Positions 52,666 through 59,955 of a stretch of 64,000 bases of DNA are shown here, piece after piece (the stretch's first letter is position 1; every line of letters starts with the position of its first letter). Source of the stretch: JAWVFM01 sp963739355 (GTDB lineage Bacteria > Actinomycetota > Thermoleophilia > Solirubrobacterales > 70-9). Made by a program: the position numbers and the translations under genes. The notes under the pieces are model-generated. The model made no database searches and had not been told where the DNA came from. It worked only from the letters and a program-made list of their open reading frames with translations. The stretch is from the NCBI GenBank assembly GCA_963739355.1, contig CAVUAD010000007.1, positions 1,116,001 through 1,180,000 of the forward strand. The letters run 5' to 3'.

Positions 52666-54038
52666 CCCGGCTCGCGCAGCGCGGCGAGGACCCGGCTGGC
52701 CCTCTCGAGCTGCTCCGAGACGCGCGGCGCGGCGGTGCCGCCCGCCGAGACCTTCGAGTCGAGCCACGATCCCTCCCGCAGCACCTCGTAGTAGGAGTCG
52801 TCGAGCAGCTCCGACTCGGCGGTGAGCTCGTCCGCCGAGAGCTCCGAGAGGGCTCGGCCGGACTCGACCGCCCGGCGGACGAGGTTCCCGACCACGCCGT
52901 GAGCCTCGCGGAACGGCATTCCCCTGCGCACGAGGAGGTCGGCGACATCCGTCGCCGCGACCATCTCATCCGCCGCGGCTGCCGCCATTCGGTCGCGATC
53001 GAAGCGGATGCCGGCGAGCATCCGCGTCGCGGCCTCGAGGCAGACCTCGATCGTGTCGACGGCGTCGAAGAGCGCCTCCTTGTCCTCCTGGAGGTCCTTG
53101 GAGTACGAGAGGGGCAGGGCGTGAAGCGCGCCGAGGAGCGTCGTCAGCGACGCGACCACGCGCGGGCTCTTTCCCCGCAGGAGCTCGGCGGCGTCCGGGT
53201 TCTTCTTCTGGGGCATGATGCTCGACCCCGAGGAGAACTCGTCGGCGGGCTCACAGAACCCGAACTCCTGGGTGGACCAGATCACGAGCTCGGCGCCGAG
53301 CCGCGACAGATGAGTGGCGCAGACGCTCGCGGCGTAGAGATAGTCGAGGGCGAAGTCGCGATTGGACACCGCGTCGATGGAGTTCGGCGAGACCCGCGTG
53401 AACCCGAGATCGGCTGCCGTGGCGTCGCGGTCGAGATCCCAGTTCAGCCCGGCGAGGGCGCCCGAGCCCAGCGGCATCACCGTCGCCGAGTCCGCCGCGA
53501 ACCCGAAGCGGATCGCATCCCGCTCGAGCATCCAGAAGTAGGCCAGGAGGTGGTGGGCCAGATACACGGGCTGCGCGCGCTGGAGGTGCGTGTAGCCGGG
53601 CATCCGCCAGTCGCGATGAGCCTCGGCCAGCTCCACCAGCCGCTCCATCAGGGCTGCGACCAGCTCCCCCGCGACGGCGGCGCGCTCCCGCACGTACAGC
53701 GCGAGGTCGGTGGCCACCTGGTCGTTGCGGGAGCGCGCGGTGTGCAGCTTGCCCCCGAGCGGCCCGACGAGCTCGGTCAGGCGCCGCTCCACGGCCATGT
53801 GGATGTCCTCGTCCTTCTCGTCGAACCTGAAGTTGCCCGACTCGAGCTCGCCCGCGACGGCGTCGAGCCCCTCGGCCAGCTTGCCGGCCTCGTCCTGCGT
53901 GAGGACGCCTGCCCCGACCAGGCCGTTCACGTGCGCCCGCGACCCCGCCAAGTCATACGGCCAGAGCCTGCGATCGAAGCCGATCGAGGTATTGATGCGC
54001 CGGAAGAGCGGATCCTGGTCAGACGGAAGCCTGGTCAC
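52662..54038 (-). CDS. argH: Argininosuccinate lyase
   Basis: Splits argininosuccinate to arginine and fumarate in the last step of arginine synthesis. Signature GSSIMPQKKNPD is present, and HTARSRNDQVATDLALYVR, GYTHLQRAQPVYLAHHLLAYFWML and SNRDFALDYLY (catalytic region) follow family order. 458 residues from GTG 54038. No other arg gene is nearby. It may share a transcript with the DNA glycosylase gene. Confidence 0.96.
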   Translation of the reverse strand: MTRLPSDQDPLFRRINTSIGFDRRLWPYDLAGSRAHVNGLVGAGVLTQDEAGKLAEGLDAVAGELESGNFRFDEKDEDIHMAVERRLTELVGPLGGKLHTARSRNDQVATDLALYVRERAAVAGELVAALMERLVELAEAHRDWRMPGYTHLQRAQPVYLAHHLLAYFWMLERDAIRFGFAADSATVMPLGSGALAGLNWDLDRDATAADLGFTRVSPNSIDAVSNRDFALDYLYAASVCATHLSRLGAELVIWSTQEFGFCEPADEFSSGSSIMPQKKNPDAAELLRGKSPRVVASLTTLLGALHALPLSYSKDLQEDKEALFDAVDTIEVCLEAATRMLAGIRFDRDRMAAAAADEMVAATDVADLLVRRGMPFREAHGVVGNLVRRAVESGRALSELSADELTAESELLDDSYYEVLREGSWLDSKVSAGGTAAPRVSEQLERASRVLAALREPG

Positions 54039-54074
54039 GGTCGCGCCAGGATAGGCGGATGGGGCTCGCCGGTG

Positions 54075-54920
54075 CTACGGGCAGTATGCGATCGCGTGGA
54101 TCGTCGACCCGTTGTCGATCTGGCGCCCGCCGGCGATCCAGGTGCGCCCCTGGCGGCGCGACTGGAAGATCGTGTATTCGGGGGACCCGCCCGGGACCGT
54201 CGTGAATCCTCCCGACCGGACGCCGGGCGACTTCGGGCACTTGCCGGAGCGGTCGGTCGCGGACGGCTCGGCGTTGAACGGGGCGCCCTCCCCGGTTTTC
54301 GCCCGCGCCTTCCCGACGCGGCCGGTGCAGTAGGCCAGCGAGGTCACGTGCGTGGCGGAGACGCCGGTCTCCTCCGCGGCGGTCGCCGCCCAGGACCGCT
54401 TGCCCTTCCTGAACGAGCTGACGATCTGCCCGTTCTGCATGAGGTCGGAGGCGTTCGCCACGAAGAAGCCACCGGCGGTGGCCGTCTTGCCCCTCGGGCA
54501 GCGGGCCGTGGCCGTCTTGATCTCGTTGGTGGCAAGGTGCTCATCCGCCGACACCTGCTTCGCCACCCGTGCCTTGGGGTCGCAGTACGCGGAGACCGTG
54601 AGTGATCCCGGCAGCGCGATCGAGGTAGCCTCGATCGCGGAGGTGGTCCACGACCGGGTTCCCTTGCGCTTGGACTGGAAGACGAGGGCCGACGAGGGTC
54701 CGCCCCCCAACGTCTCGCGTGCCTCGAAACCGCCCGAGACCACGTTCGTTCCCGGCGGGCAGGTTGCCGTCACGCTCGCGATCGAACCCTGCACCCCGGT
54801 CAGGGGCGCGGACTTCGAGATGGTGCTCAGGGCCGCCGCGGGCTGTGCCGCGATCGCGAAGCAGCCCAGGACCGCCGCCATGACGGCAATCGGCGCCCGC
54901 CGTGACCTTCGCTCCCTCAA
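54075..54920 (-). CDS. Secreted protein of three cysteine-bounded repeats
   Basis: Signal peptide followed by three tandem repeats of about 75-80 residues. Each starts with C-P and a G-G-F motif (SGGFEA, AGGFFV, SGGFTT), passes through a Gly-x-Arg/Lys-(S/T)-W motif (KGTRSWTT, KGKRSWAA, QGRTWIA), and ends with AYC. The paired cysteines suggest one disulfide per repeat and a beta-rich fold. The start is TTG 54920 or ATG 54881; the former adds a basic n-region (RERRSRR) typical of signal peptides. About 281 residues. Family not recognised; possibly a wall or surface protein. Confidence 0.75.
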   Translation of the reverse strand: MRERRSRRAPIAVMAAVLGCFAIAAQPAAALSTISKSAPLTGVQGSIASVTATCPPGTNVVSGGFEARETLGGGPSSALVFQSKRKGTRSWTTSAIEATSIALPGSLTVSAYCDPKARVAKQVSADEHLATNEIKTATARCPRGKTATAGGFFVANASDLMQNGQIVSSFRKGKRSWAATAAEETGVSATHVTSLAYCTGRVGKARAKTGEGAPFNAEPSATDRSGKCPKSPGVRSGGFTTVPGGSPEYTIFQSRRQGRTWIAGGRQIDNGSTIHAIAYCP

Positions 54921-54943
54921 GGCCCTCGAGTGTATCCGTCGCC

Positions 54944-56092
54944 CTAGCGGATCACCCGGCCCAGCGCCTCGGCCACCCGCGAGATCTCCCCCTCGGTGAG
55001 CCCTCCGTGGAACGGCAGGGCCAGGGAACGGGCCGACTCCTCCTCCGCCACCGGGAACTCCCCGCCACGGAAGCCGAAGCGCTCCCGGTAATGCGGCATG
55101 AGGTGGATGCACGGCAGGTAGGCCTTGGAGGCGATTCCGTCGCGGTCGAGCGCGGCCATCACCGCCTGGCGATCCGCGCCCGCGGGCAGCCGGACCACGT
55201 ACACGAACCAGGACCGTCTCGCCTCACCGGAATCCTCGCACGGCAGCAGCAGACCATCCGGGTCGGCCTCGCCGGCAGGCGCCGCACCGAGCTCGGCAAG
55301 CGCGCCGGCGTAGAGGCGTGCGACCCGATCGCGCGCGGCCAGGAGCTCCGCCCCGCGTTCCACCTGGGCGACGCCGAGCGCGGCCTGCAGCTCGCTGAGC
55401 CGGTAGTTGAAGCCGAGACGGTCGTGGTCGAGCCAGCCCATGTCGAGAGCCCGGCCCTGGTTTCGCTCGCTGCGCAGGCGCGACGCCGAGTCGGCATCGG
55501 TCGGAACGATCATCCCGCCCTCGCCCGTGGTGATCTGCTTGTTGGCGTAGAACGCGAACGTCGCGAGGTTGCCCCGCGCTCCGACGCTCACGCCCTCCGA
55601 GTCCCGCGCCCCGAGCGCCTGGCAGGCGTCCTCGAGCATGCCGAGCCCGTTCGACGACGCGAGCGCCGAGAGCTCCGGCATCGCCGCCGGAGCGCCGAAG
55701 ATGTGCACCGGCAGCAGCCCGCTCGTCTGCTCGCCAACCGCCGCGCCCGCGGCCGCCGGGTCGATGTTCAGGGTCACGGGGTCGATGTCGCAGAAGACCG
55801 GCGTCGCTCCCTCGTAGAGGAGGCAGTTGGCCGAGGCGACGAAGCTGAACGGCGACGTGACGACCTCGTCGCCGGGGCCCCAGCCGAGCCGGCGGACGCC
55901 GAGGTGAAGGGCGGCCGTCCCGGACGAGACCGCGACGGCGTCCGCGACGCCCAGGAACGCGGCGAACTCGCGCTCGAAGCGGTCCTGCACCGGACCGAGG
56001 GAGAGGCGGCCCGAGCGCAGCACCTCGAGCACGAGCTCCTCCTCGCGAGGCCCGAGGTCGGGCCGTGCGAGCTCGATGCGCTCAGGCGTCAC
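54944..56092 (-). CDS. DegT/DnrJ/EryC1/StrS family PLP aminotransferase
   Basis: Sugar aminotransferase fold. PLP lysine K185 in FYANKQITTGEGG; cofactor-binding EDACQALGA with D155; AVSSGTAALHLG near the N-terminus. Such enzymes make amino sugars for polysaccharides or glycosylation; the 382-residue length is normal. GTG 56092 overlaps the cimA stop (GTGA), an unusual partner for a sugar enzyme. The substrate is unknown and no other sugar genes are in the window. Confidence 0.9.
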   Translation of the reverse strand: MTPERIELARPDLGPREEELVLEVLRSGRLSLGPVQDRFEREFAAFLGVADAVAVSSGTAALHLGVRRLGWGPGDEVVTSPFSFVASANCLLYEGATPVFCDIDPVTLNIDPAAAGAAVGEQTSGLLPVHIFGAPAAMPELSALASSNGLGMLEDACQALGARDSEGVSVGARGNLATFAFYANKQITTGEGGMIVPTDADSASRLRSERNQGRALDMGWLDHDRLGFNYRLSELQAALGVAQVERGAELLAARDRVARLYAGALAELGAAPAGEADPDGLLLPCEDSGEARRSWFVYVVRLPAGADRQAVMAALDRDGIASKAYLPCIHLMPHYRERFGFRGGEFPVAEEESARSLALPFHGGLTEGEISRVAEALGRVIR

Positions 56093-57669
56093 CTGACCCG
56101 GGCGGCGGCGGCTTTTGGCTGGAACGCGTACTCCAGGGACTCCACCAGCGCCTCCCAGGACGCCTCGATGATGTTCTCCGAGACGCCGATCGTGCCCCAG
56201 TCACGTTCGTGGTCGGTGGAGTCGAGGAGGACCCGCGTCACGGCGTCCGTGCCGTGGCTTCCCTCGAGGATCCTGACCTTGTAGTTCGTCAGCTCGATCT
56301 GCGGAAGGTCGGGGTGATGCTCGGTGAGCGCCAGCCGCAGGGCGCTGTCGAGCGCGTGCACCGGGCCGTTGCCCTCCGCCGTGTGGAAGTGGCGGACACC
56401 GTCGACCCAGACCTTCACGGTTGCCTCGGTATCGACCGCGCCGTCGGCATGCTTCTCGACGATCACCCGGAAGCCCTCGAGGTTGAAGAGCGGCTCGTAC
56501 CCGCCGGTCTCGCGGCGCATCAGGAGCTCGAATGAGGCATCGGCGGCCTCGTACTGATAGCCGGCGTGCTCGCGGTCCTTGACGCGTGCGAGGACCCGCT
56601 GCGCACCGGCGTCGTCGAGGTCCACCCCGGCCGACTGGGCTCGGCTCAGCACCGATGCCTTGCCCGAGAGCTCCGAGATGAGGACGCCGGCCGAATTGCC
56701 GACCAGCCCCGGATCCACGTGCTCGTAGGTGCGGGAGTCGGCGCTGACCCCGGCCACGTGCATGCCGCCGCCGTGCGCGAAGGCATTCCGGCCGACGAAG
56801 GGTCGATCCGGGTCGGGAGTGCGGTTCAGCAGCTCGTCGAGGAAGTGCGAGGTGGCCGTGAGGTGCCGCAGGCGATCCTCGCCGAGACACTCGTAGCCCA
56901 GCTTCAGCTCCAGGTTCGGCGCGATCGACACCAGGTTCGCGTTGCCGCAGCGCTCCCCGTAGCCGTTCATCGTCCCCTGCACCATGCGCGCCCCGGCCTC
57001 GACGGCGGCCAGCGAGTTGGCAACGCCGCACTCGGCGTCGTTGTGCGTGTGGATGCCGAGCTCGACGCGGGTCCCGAGAGCGTCGACCACGGAGGCCGTC
57101 ACCCCGGCGACGTGCGGTGGCAGGCTCGCCCCGTTCGTGTCGCAGAGCGTCACGTTGAACGCGCCCGCGTCCGTGGCGGCCTCCAGGCAAGCCAGCGCGT
57201 AGGCATCGTCGTCGCGCCACGCGTCGAAGAAGTGCTCGGCGTCGTACAGCACTCGCTTGCCCCGCCCGGTCAGGAAGGACACGGAGTCGGCGATCATCTC
57301 GAGGTTCTCGTCACCGGAGACCTTCGTCACCTTCTCCAGGTGCAGGCCCCAGGTCTTGCCGACCAGGGTGACGACGGAGGCGAACGTCGCCGCCAGCAGG
57401 TTCAATCCCTCGTCCTCCGCGGCGGGGACGCCGCGTCGCCTGGTCATGCCGAACGCGCACACCTCGGCGTTCGCCAGCTCCACTCCGTCGAGCCGGTCGA
57501 AGAGCTCCGCCTCCTTGGGGTTGGAAGCCGGGAAGCCGGCCTCGATGAAGTGCACTCCGAGCTCGTCGAGGGCGCGAACGACACGGACCTTCTCGGCCGC
57601 CGTGAGCGCCATGCCCTGACCCTGCATGCCGTCCCGGAGGGTCGTGTCGTAGAGGTGTACCTGTGTCAC
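56089..57669 (-). CDS. cimA: (R)-citramalate synthase
   Basis: Condenses pyruvate with acetyl-CoA to citramalate, first step of the threonine-independent isoleucine route. Catalytic TIM-barrel motifs: LYDTTLRDGMQGQGMALT, GFPASNPKEAELF, GIHTHNDAECGVANSLAAVEAGARMVQGTMNGYGERCGNANL (HxH metal ligands). C-terminal regulatory domain (from about residue 390). The 526-residue size and the RDGMQ/GYGERCGN motifs match CimA better than 2-isopropylmalate synthase, but LeuA2-type activity cannot be fully excluded. GTG 57669. Located between ilvE and the DegT gene. Confidence 0.87.
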   Translation of the reverse strand: MTQVHLYDTTLRDGMQGQGMALTAAEKVRVVRALDELGVHFIEAGFPASNPKEAELFDRLDGVELANAEVCAFGMTRRRGVPAAEDEGLNLLAATFASVVTLVGKTWGLHLEKVTKVSGDENLEMIADSVSFLTGRGKRVLYDAEHFFDAWRDDDAYALACLEAATDAGAFNVTLCDTNGASLPPHVAGVTASVVDALGTRVELGIHTHNDAECGVANSLAAVEAGARMVQGTMNGYGERCGNANLVSIAPNLELKLGYECLGEDRLRHLTATSHFLDELLNRTPDPDRPFVGRNAFAHGGGMHVAGVSADSRTYEHVDPGLVGNSAGVLISELSGKASVLSRAQSAGVDLDDAGAQRVLARVKDREHAGYQYEAADASFELLMRRETGGYEPLFNLEGFRVIVEKHADGAVDTEATVKVWVDGVRHFHTAEGNGPVHALDSALRLALTEHHPDLPQIELTNYKVRILEGSHGTDAVTRVLLDSTDHERDWGTIGVSENIIEASWEALVESLEYAFQPKAAAARVR

Positions 57670-57744
57670 TTGATGCCTTCCTTGCAGGTCTTCCGGTGAG
57701 TCGAGCGAGTTGTGCGCGGCGCAGGCCGCGCGGCCACGGGGCGA

Positions 57745-57798
57745 CTAAGCCGCCGCAGCGTCCCTAATTCGCTCGATCTCGCGGAAGTGGGTGAGCAT
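57745..57798 (-). other. Possible 17-codon leader ORF between ilvE and cimA
   Basis: ATG 57798 overlaps the ilvE stop codon (ATGA) and opens a 17-codon frame MLTHFREIERIRDAAAA. A GC-rich palindrome GGCCGCGCGGCC (57725-57736) lies between it and cimA. Two Ile codons are the only branched-chain hint, plus one Leu, so a classical attenuator is doubtful. It may be a short coupled ORF or chance. The 128-base ilvE-cimA gap contains nothing else that I can identify. Confidence 0.3.
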
Positions 57799-58730
57799 CA
57801 GCCGGTGACCTTACTCGGTTGCTCCACCAGGTCCAGCCACTCGCGGTACTCCTGTGCGCGACCGTGCAGCGCGTCCTCGAACCTTGCCTGGATCACCCGG
57901 GTCAGCTCCCCGGGCTCGCCCAGGTCGTGGTCGTCGATCTCGCGAACCGGCACCAGCTCGGCGGCGGTTCCCGTGAGGAAGACCTCCTCGGCCAGGTAGA
58001 GCTCGGCGCGCGCGATGTCGCGTTCGGAGACCTCGTAGCCGAGATCGCGGGCGATCTGCATCACGGACTTGCGGTTGACTCCGTCGAGGATCGCGGCGAC
58101 GTGGGGCGGCGTGCAGATCACGCCGTCGCGCACGACGAAGATGTTCTCGCCCGAGCCCTCGCAGACCATGCCGCGCTGGTCCAGGAGGATTGCCTCGTCA
58201 TAGCCGGCGTTCGCCGACTCGGTCTTGGCGAGGATCGAGTTGAGGTACTGCCCGGATGCCTTGGAGTGCGGGATCAGCGAGTCCGCGGAGATCCGCCGCC
58301 ACGAGGAGACCTTGGCGCGGATGCCGTGCTGCTTGCCCTCGTCTCCGAGGTAGGCGCCCCAGGGCCACACGGCGATGATCACGTCGACGGGGGAGCTCTT
58401 GGCGAACAGGCCCATCTCGCCGTAGCCCCGGAAGGCAAGCGGCCGGATGTAGCAGCTGGAAAGCCCGTTGCGGCGGATCAGCTCGTGCGTTGCGTCCCGA
58501 AGCTGCTCCGGTGAGTACGGCAGCGGCAGGTAGTAGAGCTCGGCCGACTTGGCCAGGCGGTCGAGGTGGTCGCGCAGGCGGAACACCGCGGGCCCCTGCT
58601 CGGTCTCGTAGCAGCGGATGCCCTCGAAGACGCCCGTTCCGTAGTGAAGCCCGTGACTGAGCACGTGGACGTTTGCCTCGTCCCAGGGGACGAGCTCACC
58701 GTTCATCCAGATCAGCTCGGACTTCTCCAT
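57798..58730 (-). CDS. ilvE: Branched-chain amino acid aminotransferase
   Basis: Fold-type IV PLP enzyme that transaminates the keto acids of Leu, Ile and Val. PLP lysine K157 in PHSKASGQYLNS; HGLHYGTGVFEGIRCY, GYDEAILLDQRGMVCEGSGENIFVV and FLTGTAAELVPVREIDD match the family. 310 residues from ATG 58730. Its neighbours leuB, cimA and leuD place it in the same pathway. A 114-base gap upstream is filled by dispersed repeats. Confidence 0.95.
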   Translation of the reverse strand: MEKSELIWMNGELVPWDEANVHVLSHGLHYGTGVFEGIRCYETEQGPAVFRLRDHLDRLAKSAELYYLPLPYSPEQLRDATHELIRRNGLSSCYIRPLAFRGYGEMGLFAKSSPVDVIIAVWPWGAYLGDEGKQHGIRAKVSSWRRISADSLIPHSKASGQYLNSILAKTESANAGYDEAILLDQRGMVCEGSGENIFVVRDGVICTPPHVAAILDGVNRKSVMQIARDLGYEVSERDIARAELYLAEEVFLTGTAAELVPVREIDDHDLGEPGELTRVIQARFEDALHGRAQEYREWLDLVEQPSKVTG

Positions 58731-58754
58731 GACCCGCCCCGATTATGCCCTATG

Positions 58755-58860
58755 GGGTCAGGCACGTAGAGCTCACGCGCCTCCGGGCCTGCGGCCCATG
58801 GTGTCAGGCACGTAGGGGTTCCTAGTGCCTGACACCAGCGAGTGCCTAGTGCCTGACACC
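58755..58860. repeat. Palindromic repeat cluster, copy 2
   Basis: TCAGGCACGTAGAGCTCA (58758-58775) is identical to bases 17462-17479; GGTGTCAGGCACGTA lies at 58800-58814, and GTGCCTGACACC at 58825-58836 and 58849-58860. The last copy supplies the final codons GGT GTC AGG CAC and TAG of leuB. This is the same element as in the his operon spacer. Confidence 0.8.
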
Positions 58861-59955
58861 AGCGAGCGCTGCAAGGACGGCGGCGGTGATCTCCTCGGTT
58901 CCCACGCTGGGCTCACCCGTGGCGGCGATGTCGGCGGTCCGCAGGCCGGAGCCGAGCACGTCCTCGACGGCTGCCTCCACTCGGTCCGCGTCCTCGCCGC
59001 GCCCCAGCCCGTCGCGCAGCAGCATCGCCACCGACAGGAATGTGGCGAGCGGGTTCGCCGCGCCCGTGCCCGCGATGTCGGGAGCCGACCCGTGGACGGG
59101 TTCGAAGACACCCGGTGCGTCGCCGCCGAGGCTCGCCGAGGGCAGCATCCCGAGCGACCCGGTGAGCATCGCCGACTCGTCGCTGAGGATGTCGCCGAAC
59201 ATGTTCTCGGTGAGGATGACGTCGAAGCGCGAGGGCTCGGCGACGAGCTGCATCGCCGCGTTGTCGACCAGCACGTGGTCGAGCTCGATCCCCTCCTCCC
59301 CGGCCGCGAGCCCGCTTACCACCTCGCGCCAAAGACGGGAGGTCTCGAGGACGTTGGCCTTGTCGACGGAGGTGACGCGTCCCCGGCGCCGCCGGGCGGC
59401 GTCGAACGCCACCCGCGCGATTCGCTCGATCTCCGCCACCGAGTACTCGCAGGTGTCGTGGGCGCGATCGGAGTCGCGCCCGCTGTCCCCGAAGTAGATG
59501 CCCCCGGTGAGCTCGCGCACCACGAGCAGGTCGGTCCCCTCGAGGACCTCCGGGCGGAGCGGGCTGGCGCCCGCCAGGGCCGCCAGCGGCTTGACCGGGC
59601 GCAGGTTCGCGTAGAGCTCCAGGCCCTTCCGGAGGCCCAGCAGGCCCTGCTCCGGGCGCGGTGCGGCGGGATCGGTCGTGTCCCACTTCGGCCCTCCGAC
59701 CGCGCCGAGGAGGACCGCGTCCGCCGCGCGGCACGCATCGAGGACCTCGTCGGTCAGGGCCGTCCCGTGCGTGTCGATCGACGCGCCGCCGATCTCTCGC
59801 TCGTCGAACTCGAACTCTCCGATCTCCTCCAGCACCCGCCGGGCCGCGCCGACGATCTCCGGGCCGATCCCGTCACCGGAGAGCAGAGCTATGCGGGCGC
59901 GGTCAGCGATCGCGGGAGTGTCGCCGATATGCGCGGTGGAGCGCCGCGAGGGCAC
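58846..59955 (-). CDS. leuB: 3-isopropylmalate dehydrogenase
   Basis: Oxidises and decarboxylates 3-isopropylmalate; also handles methylmalate in the citramalate route. Motifs: LLSGDGIGPEI, LLGAVGGPKW, RELTGGIYFG, the signature NMFGDILSDESAMLTGSLGMLPS (split here for length: NMFGDILSDE, then AMLTGSLGMLPS), and FEPVHGSAPDIAG. No ATG, GTG or TTG exists near the conserved N-terminus, so GTG 59955 is the nearest start; it adds 22 residues and overlaps the phosphoesterase gene by 53 bases. 369 residues. The last four residues and stop come from the repeat. Confidence 0.92.
   Translation of the reverse strand: MPSRRSTAHIGDTPAIADRARIALLSGDGIGPEIVGAARRVLEEIGEFEFDEREIGGASIDTHGTALTDEVLDACRAADAVLLGAVGGPKWDTTDPAAPRPEQGLLGLRKGLELYANLRPVKPLAALAGASPLRPEVLEGTDLLVVRELTGGIYFGDSGRDSDRAHDTCEYSVAEIERIARVAFDAARRRRGRVTSVDKANVLETSRLWREVVSGLAAGEEGIELDHVLVDNAAMQLVAEPSRFDVILTENMFGDILSDESAMLTGSLGMLPSASLGGDAPGVFEPVHGSAPDIAGTGAANPLATFLSVAMLLRDGLGRGEDADRVEAAVEDVLGSGLRTADIAATGEPSVGTEEITAAVLAALAGVRH

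Noticed and set aside
57670..57797. Classical leucine or isoleucine attenuator before cimA
   Set aside because: No run of branched-chain codons and no terminator with T-run; only the weak short ORF remains.
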